Source: Streptomyces sp. DHE7-1
GTDB lineage: Bacteria > Actinomycetota > Actinomycetes > Streptomycetales > Streptomycetaceae
Direction of reading: 5' to 3'
DNA length: 64,000 nucleotides
Assembly: GCA_016432725.1 (NCBI GenBank)
Contig: JACJDG010000003.1
Coordinates: forward strand, 4,340,001-4,404,000
In this document: positions 34,613-44,009 of the stretch, piece after piece
Position numbering within the stretch: position 1 is the first letter of the stretch
Layout of the letters: each line of letters begins with the position of its first letter
Position numbers and translations under genes: made by a program
Notes under the pieces: model-generated
The model's database searches: none
Seen by the model: the letters and a program-made list of their open reading frames with translations, nothing else
What the model was told of the DNA's origin: nothing

Positions 34613-36043
34613 GTGACGCCGCCGGATCCGTCCACCGCCCCCGCCCCCCGCAGCCAGCCCGAAGAGGCCGACCGGCTGCGTGAGTTGCTGCGCTCCCGGG
34701 CCTACCAGAAGGCGCTGCTGCTGTCGGCGGTCATCGGCGTCCCGGTCTCGCTGGCCGCCTTCTTCTTCCTGGTCGGGATCCACGAACTCGAACACCTGCT
34801 GTGGGCCGAACTCCCCGCCGTGCTGGGGTGGGACGTCCCGCCGTGGTGGTGGCCCCTGCCGCTGCTGGCGATCGCCGGTCTCGCCGTGGGCCTGGTCGTC
34901 ACGCGCCTGCCGGGCGCCGGCGGGCACATCCCCGCCGGCGGCCTGCACACCGCGGGGATGGCCCCGGCCGCCCTGCCCGGAGTGATCCTCGCCGCCGCGG
35001 CAAGCCTGCCGCTCGGCGCCACGCTCGGCCCCGAGGCCCCGCTGATCGCCCTCGGCGGCTGTCTGGCGCTGTGGTTCAGGAACCTCGTCCGGGCCGCGGA
35101 CACACCGCAGAGCACGGCGCTCCTCGGCGCGGCCGGCGCCGCCGCCGCCCTGGCCGCGATCTTCGGCAACCCGCTGGTCGCCGCCGTCATCCTGATCGAG
35201 GTGGCCGGGGTGGGCGGCCCGCAGCTCTTCGCGGTCATGCTGCCGGCGCTGCTGTCCAGCGGCATCGGGGCGCTGGTGTTCACCGGTTTCGGCCGCTGGA
35301 CCGGCCTCGCCACCGGCAGCCTCTCGGTGAAGGTGGGCGTCCCCTTCCCCCGGCTCGACGCCGGGGACGTGCTCTGGTCGGTGGTGATGGCCGTCGCCGT
35401 GGCCGTCGCCGTCCACCTGACGCTGTCCACCGGCCGGCGGGCCGCGGTCTTCGTCGCCGCGGGCCGGCCGGTCCTCCACACGGCCCTGTGCGCCCTCGGC
35501 GCCGGAGTGTGTGCCGCGGTGTACACGCTGGCCGTGGGCCGGTCCCCGGCCGACGTGGCCTCCTCCGGCCAGGCCGTCCTGGCCGACCTGGCCGCCGACC
35601 CGCGGGCCTGGGGCGTCGGCGCCCTGATCGCCGTGCTGCTGTGCAAGGGCCTGGCCTACGCGCTGTGCCTGGGCAGCCTGCGCGGCGGACCCATCTTCCC
35701 CTCGCTGTTCCTCGGCGCCGCCCTGGGCGTGCTGCTCGCCCCGCTGCCCGGCTTCGGCGTCGTACCCGGGATGGCGGCGGGCATGGCGGCCGCGTCGGCG
35801 GCCGCGCTGCGGCTGCCGGTCAGCAGCGTGGTCCTCGTCGTCCTGGTACTCGGCAGCGCCGCGATGATCCCCGTGGTGATGCTCGCCGCCGTGGTCGCCT
35901 TCGTGACGGTCGAGCTGCTGCCGCCGGGCCGCCCCGTGCCGCCGGTGGGCAGGCCGGCCGGACCACCGGACGCCCGGCCCGCGGCCACCTGGGACGAGCA
36001 CGCCGAGCACACCGCCGGGCCGCGGCGGAGGAGTCCGCGGTGA
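34613..36043 (+). CDS. ClC-family chloride channel/transporter
   Basis: Integral membrane protein of 476 residues with about ten hydrophobic helices. The ClC selectivity motif near the C-terminal half, GGPIFPSLFLGAALG (GxFxP type), is present. The first two motifs are altered: GAGGHIPAGG where GSGIPE is usual, and LGPEAPLIALG where GREGP is usual. It is therefore a divergent ClC member. The GTG at 34613 follows GGGAGG by 9 nt. Its stop overlaps the next gene start by 4 bp. Probably an anion channel or exchanger linked to the ion-homeostasis genes downstream. Confidence 0.87.
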   Translation: MTPPDPSTAPAPRSQPEEADRLRELLRSRAYQKALLLSAVIGVPVSLAAFFFLVGIHELEHLLWAELPAVLGWDVPPWWWPLPLLAIAGLAVGLVVTRLPGAGGHIPAGGLHTAGMAPAALPGVILAAAASLPLGATLGPEAPLIALGGCLALWFRNLVRAADTPQSTALLGAAGAAAALAAIFGNPLVAAVILIEVAGVGGPQLFAVMLPALLSSGIGALVFTGFGRWTGLATGSLSVKVGVPFPRLDAGDVLWSVVMAVAVAVAVHLTLSTGRRAAVFVAAGRPVLHTALCALGAGVCAAVYTLAVGRSPADVASSGQAVLADLAADPRAWGVGALIAVLLCKGLAYALCLGSLRGGPIFPSLFLGAALGVLLAPLPGFGVVPGMAAGMAAASAAALRLPVSSVVLVVLVLGSAAMIPVVMLAAVVAFVTVELLPPGRPVPPVGRPAGPPDARPAATWDEHAEHTAGPRRRSPR

Positions 36044-37005
36044 CGGCGCACGAGCGGCCCGCCCCCGCCGGCCGCGCGGCACCGGGCACCCTGACCGAGG
36101 AGGCCTTCCGGGAGCTGTACCGGCGGCTGAGGGACCGGACCGCGGAGGAGGCGGCGCTGGGGCGGGGCGCGCTGGACCGGCTCACCCCCGAGCGGGTCGT
36201 GGCGGCCGCCGCCGGAGTGCGGTCCGGGCGCACCGTGTCGCTGGCCGCGCCCGTCGAGACCGGGACCGCCGAGGACAGCCCGGAGCCCGCGACCCACCGG
36301 ATGACCGCGCCGGACCGGCGGGAACGCGACGCACCCGGGCTGCACTTCGCCCGCGACCGGATCGCCATGAACGTGCACGGAGACGTCGACAGCCACCTCG
36401 ACGCGCTGTGCCACGTGATCTTCGACGGCGAGCTGTACGGCGGTGTGCCGGCGAGCACCGTGACCCCGGACGGCGCCGGAGCGCTCACCCTCGACCTGGT
36501 CCGCGACGGCCTGGTCGGCCGCGGTGTCCTGCTGGACGTCCCGCGCCTGCGCGGCGTGCCGTGGCTCGAACCGGGCGAGCAGGTGACCGCCGAGGACCTC
36601 GCGGCGGCCGAGACCGCCCAGGAGGTGCGGGCCGGGCCGGGCGACCTGCTGCTGGTCCGGGTGGGCCACCGGCGGCGCCGGCGCACGCTCGGCGCCTGGG
36701 ACGTGACCCGGGCCAGGGCGGGCCTGCACCCGCGGGCCATGGAGTTCGCGGCCGAGCGGCAGGTGTCCGTCCTCGGTTCGGACGGCAACAACGACGCGGC
36801 GCCCAGCGCGGTGACCGCAGTCCCGTTCCCCGTGCACGTCCTCGCCGTCAACGCCATGGGGCTGCATCTGCTCGACTATCTCGACCTGGAGGAACTGGCG
36901 ACGGCGTGCGAGGAGACCGGCCGCAGCGACTTCCTGTGCGTGGTCGCCCCGCTCCGGCTCCCCGCGGCGACCGGCTCACCGGTGAACCCGGTCGCCGTGC
37001 TGTGA
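36040..37005 (+). CDS. Cyclase-family (kynurenine-formamidase-like) metal hydrolase
   Basis: Soluble hydrolase of 321 residues in the cyclase/KynB-like family. The metal-binding signature appears as NVHGDVDSHLDALCHV (family HxGTHxDxPxH, with the Asp and second His retained). Further features are GRGVLLDVPRLRGV, GDLLLVRVGHRRR and VSVLGSDGNND. GTG at 36040 overlaps the ClC stop (GTGA), with GGAGGAG upstream. Family members hydrolyse N-formyl amides or lactone-like rings; the substrate here is unknown. Confidence 0.83.
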   Translation: MTAHERPAPAGRAAPGTLTEEAFRELYRRLRDRTAEEAALGRGALDRLTPERVVAAAAGVRSGRTVSLAAPVETGTAEDSPEPATHRMTAPDRRERDAPGLHFARDRIAMNVHGDVDSHLDALCHVIFDGELYGGVPASTVTPDGAGALTLDLVRDGLVGRGVLLDVPRLRGVPWLEPGEQVTAEDLAAAETAQEVRAGPGDLLLVRVGHRRRRRTLGAWDVTRARAGLHPRAMEFAAERQVSVLGSDGNNDAAPSAVTAVPFPVHVLAVNAMGLHLLDYLDLEELATACEETGRSDFLCVVAPLRLPAATGSPVNPVAVL

Positions 37006-37107
37006 CCGGCCGCCCGGCGCGGGTCCGCTCCGGGTGCCGCGGCACCGCGTGGCGCGTACGTTCGAAGGGGGAAGGCCGGCGAGGCCGCGGACCGAAGAGC
37101 GAGGACG

Positions 37108-38697
37108 GTGGTTGCCGTGGACGCCCGGAACTCCTACGACGTCATCGTCATCGGCACGGGTGCGGGCGGCGGCACGCTCGCCCACCGTCTCGCCCCCTCC
37201 GGCAAACGCGTGCTCATCCTCGAACGCGGCGACTACCTGCGGCGCGAGCGTGACAACTGGGACTCCACGGCCGTGTTCGTCAAGGCCAAGTACCGGGCCC
37301 CGGAGTTCTGGCTCGACCGGCACGGCGACGAGTTCCCGCCCGAGGTCAACTACTACGTCGGCGGCAACACCAAGTTCTACGGCGCCGCCCTGTTCCGGCT
37401 GCGCACCGAGGACTTCGGCGAACTGCGCCACCACGACGGCGTCTCGCCCGCCTGGCCCATCGGTTACGACGACCTGGAGCCGTACTACACCCAGGCCGAG
37501 CACCTCTACCTGGTGCACGGCCGGCACGGCGAGGACCCCTTCGAGGGGCCGAGCAGCGCCCAGTACGCCTACCCCCCGGTCGAACACGAGCCGCGCATCG
37601 AGCAGTTGAGCCAGGACCTGGAGAAGCAGGGGCTGCACCCCTTCCACCTGCCGATCGGGGTCAACCTCACCCAGGACGAGTACGGCCGCGCCACGCACGC
37701 CAGCGCCTGCATCCGCTGCGACCGCGTGGACGGCTTCCCCTGCCTGGTGCGCGGCAAGTCCGACGCCCAGGTGATCTGCGTGGAGCCGGCGCTCGCCCAC
37801 CCCAACGTGGAGATGGTGACCAACGCCCGGGTGACCAGGCTGGAGACGGACCCCGCCGGACGCAGCGTCACCACCGTCGTCGCCCGGCTGCCCGGCGACG
37901 AGGAGGCCCGGTTCTCGGCCGACATCGTGGTCGTGGCCTGCGGGGCCGTCAACTCCGCGGCCCTGCTGCTCGCCTCGGCGAACGACCGGCACCCGCGCGG
38001 GCTGGCCAACAGCTCGGACGTGGTCGGCCGGTACTATATGCGCCACAACAACCTGGCACTGATGGCCGTCTCCAAGGAGCCCAACGACACCCGGTTCCAG
38101 AAGACCCTCGCCCTGCACGACTGGTACCTGGGCGCGGACGACTTCGAGTTCCCGATGGGCGGGATCCAGATGCTCGGCAAGTCCGACGCCGAGCAGATCC
38201 ACGGCCAGGCCCCGCGCTGGGCCGGGGCGGTCTCGCCGGACATGCCCTTCGAGGTGCTGGCCCACCACGCCGTCGACTTCTGGCTGTGCGGGGAGGACCT
38301 GCCGCTGCCGGACAACCGGGTCACCCTGGAGGACGACGGCCGGATCCGGCTCACGCTCGACGAGTCCAACAACATCGCCGGTCTGAGGCATCTGCGGCAC
38401 AAGCTCCAGCACATGCTGGGCCGGCTCGGCATGCACGAGCACAAGCTGCTGTCCCGCAGCATCTACCTGCACAAGGGCATGCCGATCGGGGCCACCGCGC
38501 ACCAGGCCGGCACGGTGCGCTTCGGCACCGACCCGGCGTCCTCGGCCCTGGACCTCCAGTGCAAGGCCCACGACCTGGACAACCTGTACGTGGTCGACAC
38601 GAGCTTCTTCCCGAGCATCGGCGCGGTCAACCCGTCCCTGACGGCCATGGCCAACGCCCTCCGGGTGGGCGACCACCTGCTGGAGCGGCTGGGCTGA
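37108..38697 (+). CDS. GMC-family flavoprotein oxidoreductase
   Basis: FAD-dependent oxidoreductase of about 529 residues. The Rossmann FAD motif is YDVIVIGTGAGGGTLAHRLA, with LILERGDYL. YYVGGNTKFYGAALFRLR is the GMC signature, CIRCDRVDGFPCLVRGKSDA is a Cys-rich segment, and the C-terminal FAD/active-site region is YVVDTSFFPSIGAVNPSLTAMANALR. It resembles bacterial sugar or alcohol dehydrogenases that pass electrons to a membrane carrier. Start uncertain between GTG 37108 and GTG 37117. It precedes an SDR and cydAB on the same strand. Confidence 0.87.
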   Translation: MVAVDARNSYDVIVIGTGAGGGTLAHRLAPSGKRVLILERGDYLRRERDNWDSTAVFVKAKYRAPEFWLDRHGDEFPPEVNYYVGGNTKFYGAALFRLRTEDFGELRHHDGVSPAWPIGYDDLEPYYTQAEHLYLVHGRHGEDPFEGPSSAQYAYPPVEHEPRIEQLSQDLEKQGLHPFHLPIGVNLTQDEYGRATHASACIRCDRVDGFPCLVRGKSDAQVICVEPALAHPNVEMVTNARVTRLETDPAGRSVTTVVARLPGDEEARFSADIVVVACGAVNSAALLLASANDRHPRGLANSSDVVGRYYMRHNNLALMAVSKEPNDTRFQKTLALHDWYLGADDFEFPMGGIQMLGKSDAEQIHGQAPRWAGAVSPDMPFEVLAHHAVDFWLCGEDLPLPDNRVTLEDDGRIRLTLDESNNIAGLRHLRHKLQHMLGRLGMHEHKLLSRSIYLHKGMPIGATAHQAGTVRFGTDPASSALDLQCKAHDLDNLYVVDTSFFPSIGAVNPSLTAMANALRVGDHLLERLG

Positions 38698-38861
38698 CCC
38701 CGCCGCCGCGGCGGGCGTCCGACCGGGCGAAGATCCTCAGCCGCGCAGCGCAACGCGGTCCGCCCCGGCATGCCGGTCACGGGTGCCGGTGCTTGGCTGA
38801 CGGGGAAGCTCCGGGCCCCCGGCCCGGCCGGTCCGGGCACGCAGGCAAGGAGCAGGGCATC

Positions 38862-39701
38862 GTGAGTTCCACCGAGGGCGCACCGCGGGGCGTGATCCCC
38901 GCACATCTGCTGAAGGGCCAGAAGGCGCTGGTCACCGGCGCGAACTCCGGGATCGGCAGGGCGACGGCCGTCGCCATGGGCCGGGCCGGGGCCGACGTCG
39001 TGGTGAACTACGTGGCCGGCCGCGACGAGGCCGAGCAGGTGGTCGAGGAGATCACCGCCTTCGGGGTCAGGGCCGCCGCGTACGAGGCGGACGTCTCCAA
39101 GGAGGACCAGGTCGTCGCCATGATGGACCGGATGGTCCAGGAGTTCGGCACGGTCGACATCCTGGTCGCCAACGCCGGGCTGCAACGCGACGCCGCCCTC
39201 ACCGACATGACCCTCGCCCAGTGGCAGAAGGTCCTCGACGTCAACCTCACCGGGCAGTTCCTCTGCGCCCGTGAGGCGACCAGGGAGTTCCTGCGCCGCG
39301 GAGTGGTCCCGGAGGTCTCCCGGGCGGCCGGGAAGATCATCTGCATGAGCTCGGTGCACCAGCTCATCCCGTGGTCGGGGCACGTGAACTACGCCTCCTC
39401 CAAGGGCGGCGTGCAGATGATGATGGCGACCCTCGCGCAGGAACTCGCGCCGAAGAAGATCCGGGTGAACGCGGTCGCCCCCGGAGCCATCAGGACGCCC
39501 ATCAACCGCGCCGCCTGGGAGACCCCCGAGGCGGAGCGGGACCTCCTGCGGCTGATCCCCTACGACCGGGTCGGCGACCCCGAGGACATCGCCAACGCCG
39601 TGGTGGGCCTCGCCTCCGACCTCATGGACTACGTCGTCGGGACCACGCTGTACGTCGACGGCGGCATGACCCTCTTCCCCGGCTTCGCCACCGGCGGCTG
39701 A
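38862..39701 (+). CDS. SDR, glucose 1-dehydrogenase-like
   Basis: NAD(P)-dependent dehydrogenase of 279 residues. Cofactor motif TGANSGIGRATA; adenine-contact EADVS; VANAGLQRDA; catalytic Ser in MSSVHQLIPW and Tyr/Lys in YASSKGG; ending YVDGGMTLFPGF. The overall pattern matches bacillary-type glucose 1-dehydrogenases, which oxidise glucose to gluconolactone, although substrate cannot be proven from sequence. AAGGAG is 9 nt before GTG 38862. It lies 36 bp before cydA and near the GMC oxidoreductase; gluconokinase and a GH15 enzyme are encoded nearby on the other strand. Confidence 0.85.
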   Translation: MSSTEGAPRGVIPAHLLKGQKALVTGANSGIGRATAVAMGRAGADVVVNYVAGRDEAEQVVEEITAFGVRAAAYEADVSKEDQVVAMMDRMVQEFGTVDILVANAGLQRDAALTDMTLAQWQKVLDVNLTGQFLCAREATREFLRRGVVPEVSRAAGKIICMSSVHQLIPWSGHVNYASSKGGVQMMMATLAQELAPKKIRVNAVAPGAIRTPINRAAWETPEAERDLLRLIPYDRVGDPEDIANAVVGLASDLMDYVVGTTLYVDGGMTLFPGFATGG

Positions 39702-39737
39702 CCCGTCCCCCTCGCGTCGGCCCCCGGAAAGGCGCAC

Positions 39738-41159
39738 ATGCACACGGTCCTGTCCCTGGCGGACGTGCCCCCGCAGACCCTTCCCGCCCGTTCGATGATG
39801 GCCTTCACCCTGGCCTCCCACATCATCCTGGTGCCGCTGGGCGTCGCACTCCCGCTGATCACGCTCATCATGCACGGCTACGGACTGCGCAGGAACGACG
39901 AGACCGCGCTGCTCCTGGCCCGGCGCTGGTCGGCCGTCATGGCGGTCCAGTTCGCCATCGGCGTCGTCACCGGCACCGTGCTGTCCTTCGAGTTCGGGCT
40001 GCTCTGGCCGGGCATGCTCGGCCGGTGGGGTGACGTCTTCGGCATCGGGTTCGGCGTGGAGGCCTGGGCCTTCTTCCTGGAGGCCGTGCTCATCGCCATC
40101 TACCTGTACGGCTGGCGCCGGCTGCCCACCCGCACCCACTTCCTGCTCGCACTGCCGCTGCCCTTCGCCGCCCTGCTCGGCGCGTTCGGCATCCTGGCCG
40201 CGAACTCCTGGATGAACACCCCGCGCGGCTTCACCCTGGACGCCGCGGGCAACCCCGTGGACGTGAGCGTCTGGAAGGCGATCTTCACGCCCATGTTCGG
40301 CCCGCAGTACTGGCACTTCGTCGTCGCGATGTTCGTGACGGCCGGCTACGTGGTGGCCGGTGTCTACGCGACCGGATGGCTCCGCGGCCGCCGGGACCGC
40401 TACCACCGCCTCGGCTTCACCGTCCCCTTCACGCTCGCCGCCGTCTTCACCCCCGTGCAGTTCGTGCTCGGCGACTCCATCGCCCGGCAGGTCTTCCACA
40501 AGCAGCCGGTGAAGTTCGCCGCCATGGAGATCGTCTGGAACACCGACACCCACCAGCCGGAGTACCTCTATGGCCGGCTGCGCCCCGACGGGAACATCTC
40601 CGGCGGCATCAGGATCCCCCAGCTCGACTCGATCCTCGCCGGCTTCCGGCCGGACACGAAGGTCACCGGTCTCACGTCGGTGCCGGCCGACGACCGGCCG
40701 ACGGCCGCCGAGGCGACCATCGCCCACTTCGCCTTCGACACCATGGTCTTCATCGGCTCGCTGCTGATCCTGCTCGCCCTCTGGTACGCCCTCGTGTGGC
40801 TGCGCCGCCGACGGCTGCCGGCCTCCCCGTGGTTCTACCGGGTCGCCGCGTGCGCGGGCGTGGCCTCCGTGGCCGCGGTCGAATGCGGCTGGATCACCAC
40901 CGAGGTGGGCCGGCAGCCGTGGATCGTGTACCAGAACATGCGCGTCGCCGAGGCGGTGACGTCGACCCGCGCCGGCAGCCTGTGGCTCATGTTCGGCCTG
41001 GTGATCGTCGTGTACGTGTTCGTCTTCGGATCGTTCCTGGTGGTCCTGCTGAAGATGCGCTCGCGCTGGCGGAAGACGGACGCCACCGGCGGCCCGCCGC
41101 CGGAGACACCGGAGACCGGCACACCGTACGGGCCGCGCTCCGCCGGGAGGTTCCTGTGA
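39738..41159 (+). CDS. cydA: Cytochrome bd oxidase subunit I
   Basis: Haem-bearing subunit of the cytochrome bd quinol oxidase in the membrane, 473 residues. The first haem-ligand region is FTLASHIILVPLGVALP. MAVQFAIGVVTGTVLSFEFGLLWPG and EAWAFFLEAVLIAIYLYGW are CydA hallmarks, as are MNTPRGFTL and KFAAMEIVWNTDTHQPEYLYG. WITTEVGRQPWIVYQNMRVAEAVT is the C-terminal conserved block. Its stop overlaps cydB. No cydCD genes or Rex operator are visible nearby, which suggests this is an accessory cyd copy. Confidence 0.94.
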   Translation: MHTVLSLADVPPQTLPARSMMAFTLASHIILVPLGVALPLITLIMHGYGLRRNDETALLLARRWSAVMAVQFAIGVVTGTVLSFEFGLLWPGMLGRWGDVFGIGFGVEAWAFFLEAVLIAIYLYGWRRLPTRTHFLLALPLPFAALLGAFGILAANSWMNTPRGFTLDAAGNPVDVSVWKAIFTPMFGPQYWHFVVAMFVTAGYVVAGVYATGWLRGRRDRYHRLGFTVPFTLAAVFTPVQFVLGDSIARQVFHKQPVKFAAMEIVWNTDTHQPEYLYGRLRPDGNISGGIRIPQLDSILAGFRPDTKVTGLTSVPADDRPTAAEATIAHFAFDTMVFIGSLLILLALWYALVWLRRRRLPASPWFYRVAACAGVASVAAVECGWITTEVGRQPWIVYQNMRVAEAVTSTRAGSLWLMFGLVIVVYVFVFGSFLVVLLKMRSRWRKTDATGGPPPETPETGTPYGPRSAGRFL

Positions 41160-42196
41160 TCGCCGGGGTCATGGCCGTCGTCCTGCTGCTCGCCGTGGCG
41201 GCCTACGCCTGCGGCGGCGGCACCGACTACGGCGCCGGCTTCTGGGACCTGACGGCGGGCGGAGCCGAGCGCGGCAGGCGACCGCGCTGGCTGATCGACC
41301 ACGCGATGGCGCCCGTCTGGGAGGTCAACAACGTCTGGCTGATCTTCGTGCTGGTCATCATGTGGACCGGGTTCCCCGTCTTCTTCCAGCAGGTGTTCGT
41401 CACGATGTGGCTGCCGCTGGCGCTGGCCGCCGTGGGGACCGTGCTGCGCGGTGCGGGCTTCGCCCTGCGCAAGCCGGTCCGCAGGCTGGCCGGACGGCGC
41501 CTGTACGGGGCGGTGTTCGCCGTCGCCTCGCTGCTGACGCCGTTCTTCCTGGGCGCCGCCGCCGGGGGAGTCGCCTCGGGCCGGGTGACCTCGACGACGA
41601 CCGCGTCGACGGACGCCTGGGCCAACCCCACCTCGCTGCTGTTCGGGCTGCTCGCCATCGCGGCCACGGCGTCGCTCGGCGGCGTCTTCCTCGCCGCGGA
41701 CGCCCGCCGCTTCGCCGTGCCGGACCTGGACGGCTACTTCCGGCGGCGGGCCCTGGGCGCCCTGGCCGCCCTCGCCGTGCTCGCCGTGATCACCCTGATC
41801 GTCACGCACGGCGACGCCCCGCACGTGTGGCACGGGCTCACGCACGGCGTCGGCCTGTTCTTCGTCGTCGTCGCGGCGGTGGGGACCGCGGCCACCGGCC
41901 TGCTGCTGACGCGTCCGTCCGGGGCCTGGTCGCGGGTGACGGCGGTCGGCACGGTCGCCTCGGCCATCCTCGCCTGGGGCATGGCGCAGCGCCCCTACCT
42001 CGTACCGACCTCGCTGACCGTGGCCGAGGGCGCGGGCGCGCACACCACACTGCGCTGGCTGGGGCTCGTCACGCTCGTGGCCGTCGTGATCGTCGTCCCC
42101 GCGGTCGCCCTGCTGTACTGGCTGGACACCCACGGCGAGCTGGAGAGCCTCACCGACGCGGACCTGCGCGGCACCGGCACCGGCGACGAGGGCTGA
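41156..42196 (+). CDS. cydB: Cytochrome bd oxidase subunit II
   Basis: Second subunit of cytochrome bd, 346 residues and eight or nine membrane helices. The CydB signature TDYGAGFWDLTAGG is followed by HAMAPVWEVNNVWLIFVLVIMWTGFPVFF. Later blocks are TSLLFGLLAIAATASLGGVFLA and MAQRPYLVPTSLTV. GTG at 41156 overlaps the cydA stop by 4 bp and has GGGAGG before it. Works with CydA to reduce oxygen using quinol. Confidence 0.94.
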   Translation: MIAGVMAVVLLLAVAAYACGGGTDYGAGFWDLTAGGAERGRRPRWLIDHAMAPVWEVNNVWLIFVLVIMWTGFPVFFQQVFVTMWLPLALAAVGTVLRGAGFALRKPVRRLAGRRLYGAVFAVASLLTPFFLGAAAGGVASGRVTSTTTASTDAWANPTSLLFGLLAIAATASLGGVFLAADARRFAVPDLDGYFRRRALGALAALAVLAVITLIVTHGDAPHVWHGLTHGVGLFFVVVAAVGTAATGLLLTRPSGAWSRVTAVGTVASAILAWGMAQRPYLVPTSLTVAEGAGAHTTLRWLGLVTLVAVVIVVPAVALLYWLDTHGELESLTDADLRGTGTGDEG

Positions 42197-42232
42197 TCCG
42201 GTGGCCGGGCCGCGGCCGGGAGCGCGAGCCGA

Positions 42233-43999
42233 GTGAGCGAGGAAGCCATCCTGCTGGGCCTCGGGCTGACCGTGGCCCTGGCCGTCGGATGCCAGGTCCT
42301 CGCGAGCCGGCTGCGCGTCCCGGCCCTGATCCTGCTGCTGCCCGCCGGGTTCACCGCCGGGGCCCTGACCGACGACATCCACCCCGACCTGCTCCTGGGC
42401 CCGGCGTTCTCCCCGCTCGTGTCCCTGTCCGTGGCGATCATCCTGTACGACGCCGGGCTGGGCCTCGACCTGCGCCACCTCAAGGGCGCCACCCGCTCCG
42501 TCGTCGTCCGGCTGATGGTGCTCGGCGTGGTGCTCACCTGGGGGACCGTCGTCGGCGCGGGGCCGGCCCTGTTCGGGGTGCCGGTGGCCGTGGCCAGCAT
42601 GATCGGGGTCATCCTCGTGGTGTCCGGGCCGACCGTCGTCGGGCCCCTGCTGGAACACGTCCGGCCGTCCGGCGGGGTGCGCCGCGTCCTGATGTGGGAG
42701 GGCTCGCTGATCGACCCCGTCGGCGGCATCCTCGGCGCGGTCGTCTTCCACTCCATCGTCTCCGGCGGACTGCGGAGCGGGCACTTCCGTCTCGGCGAGT
42801 TCTTCGCCGGCGTCACCCTCGGCCTCGTGGGCGGGGCGGTCGGCGCCGCACTGCTCTGGTTCGCCCTGCGGCGGCTCCGGCTGGGCGAGACACTGGGCAC
42901 GCTGGCCCAGCTCGCCACCGTCGTCGCCGTGGCCGCGGGCTGCGACATGGCCTACGACGACACCGGGCTCATCGCCGCGATCGTCACCGGGCTGACCGTC
43001 GCGAACCTGCCCGGCCTCGACATGCCCGCCCGCCGGCCGTTCTTCGAGACGCTCGTCCAGCTCATCATCGGCCTGCTGTTCATCTCCATCTCGGCGACCG
43101 TGACGCCGAAGTCCGTCGTCCCGGTGCTGCTGCCCGCGCTCGCGCTCGTCGCCCTGCTCGTCCTCGTGGTCAGGCCACTGGTGGCCCTGCTGTCCACCGT
43201 CCGGACGGAACTCCTCGCGGGGGAGCGCGCCTTCGTCGGCTGGATGGCACCGCGCGGCATCGTGGCCGCGTCCACCGCCACCACCTTCTCCGCCTCGCTC
43301 ACCACCGCGGGACTGCGCGGCGCCGGGAAGATCCTCCCCGTCACCTTCCTGGTGATCGTGGGGACGGTCCTGGTCTACGCGCTCACCGCCGGGCCCTTCG
43401 CCCGCCGGCTCGGCGTCAGCCGGCCGGCGCGGGCGCGACCACTGCTGGTGGGCGGCGATCCGTGGGTGGTCGATCTGGCCCGGGCACTGCGCGACGCCGG
43501 TGCCGACGTGCTGATGTGGGCGGGCGGCGCGCACGAGCGCGAGCGGATCGAGGCCGCGGGGATCGAACTGGTCGCCGGGGAGCTGATGGCCACGGCCACC
43601 GACCCGCGGGCCCGGCTGGAGGGCGTCACCTCGGTCTTCCTGCTCACGGCCGACGACGACTTCAACGCGCTCGCCTCGATCGTCATGGAGGACAGCGTCG
43701 AGGGCCCCGTCTTCCGGGTCGGACCGCCGCCCGACAGCGAGGGCGTGGTCGCTCCCTACACGGCCGGCCGCACCCTCTTCGGCGGGCGGCTGGTCCGGCA
43801 CGCCGTCGCCGACCGCCACGAACGCGGCGCCCGCTTCCACGTCCAGCCGGTGTCCGCGCCCCGTCCGCCCGGGTACGACGCCCTGTTCGTGGTACGGCGG
43901 GGCGGCGCACTGGAGCCCGTGACCGAGGCCGCTCCGCTCGCCGGCGCGGCACCGGAGGACACCGTCGTGCTCCTCGGCCCCGCGCCGCCGCCCGGTTGA
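42233..43999 (+). CDS. Cation/H+ antiporter with C-terminal TrkA-N-like domain
   Basis: CPA-type sodium or potassium/proton antiporter of 588 residues. The first 400 residues contain about twelve helices, including LILLLPAGFTAGALTDDIHPDLL, LYDAGLGLDLRHLK, WEGSLIDPVGGILGAVVFHSIV and GWMAPRGIVAASTATTFSASL. From about residue 400 a soluble region follows (RPLLVGGDPWVVDLARALRDAGADVLMW, ITSVFLLTADDDFNA-like), which resembles the nucleotide-sensing TrkA-N fold. GTG at 42233; 36 bp after cydB, so probably co-transcribed. Its stop is 10 bp from the GH15 stop (converging). Confidence 0.88.
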   Translation: MSEEAILLGLGLTVALAVGCQVLASRLRVPALILLLPAGFTAGALTDDIHPDLLLGPAFSPLVSLSVAIILYDAGLGLDLRHLKGATRSVVVRLMVLGVVLTWGTVVGAGPALFGVPVAVASMIGVILVVSGPTVVGPLLEHVRPSGGVRRVLMWEGSLIDPVGGILGAVVFHSIVSGGLRSGHFRLGEFFAGVTLGLVGGAVGAALLWFALRRLRLGETLGTLAQLATVVAVAAGCDMAYDDTGLIAAIVTGLTVANLPGLDMPARRPFFETLVQLIIGLLFISISATVTPKSVVPVLLPALALVALLVLVVRPLVALLSTVRTELLAGERAFVGWMAPRGIVAASTATTFSASLTTAGLRGAGKILPVTFLVIVGTVLVYALTAGPFARRLGVSRPARARPLLVGGDPWVVDLARALRDAGADVLMWAGGAHERERIEAAGIELVAGELMATATDPRARLEGVTSVFLLTADDDFNALASIVMEDSVEGPVFRVGPPPDSEGVVAPYTAGRTLFGGRLVRHAVADRHERGARFHVQPVSAPRPPGYDALFVVRRGGALEPVTEAAPLAGAAPEDTVVLLGPAPPPG

Positions 44000-44009
44000 A
44001 CCCGGCCGG

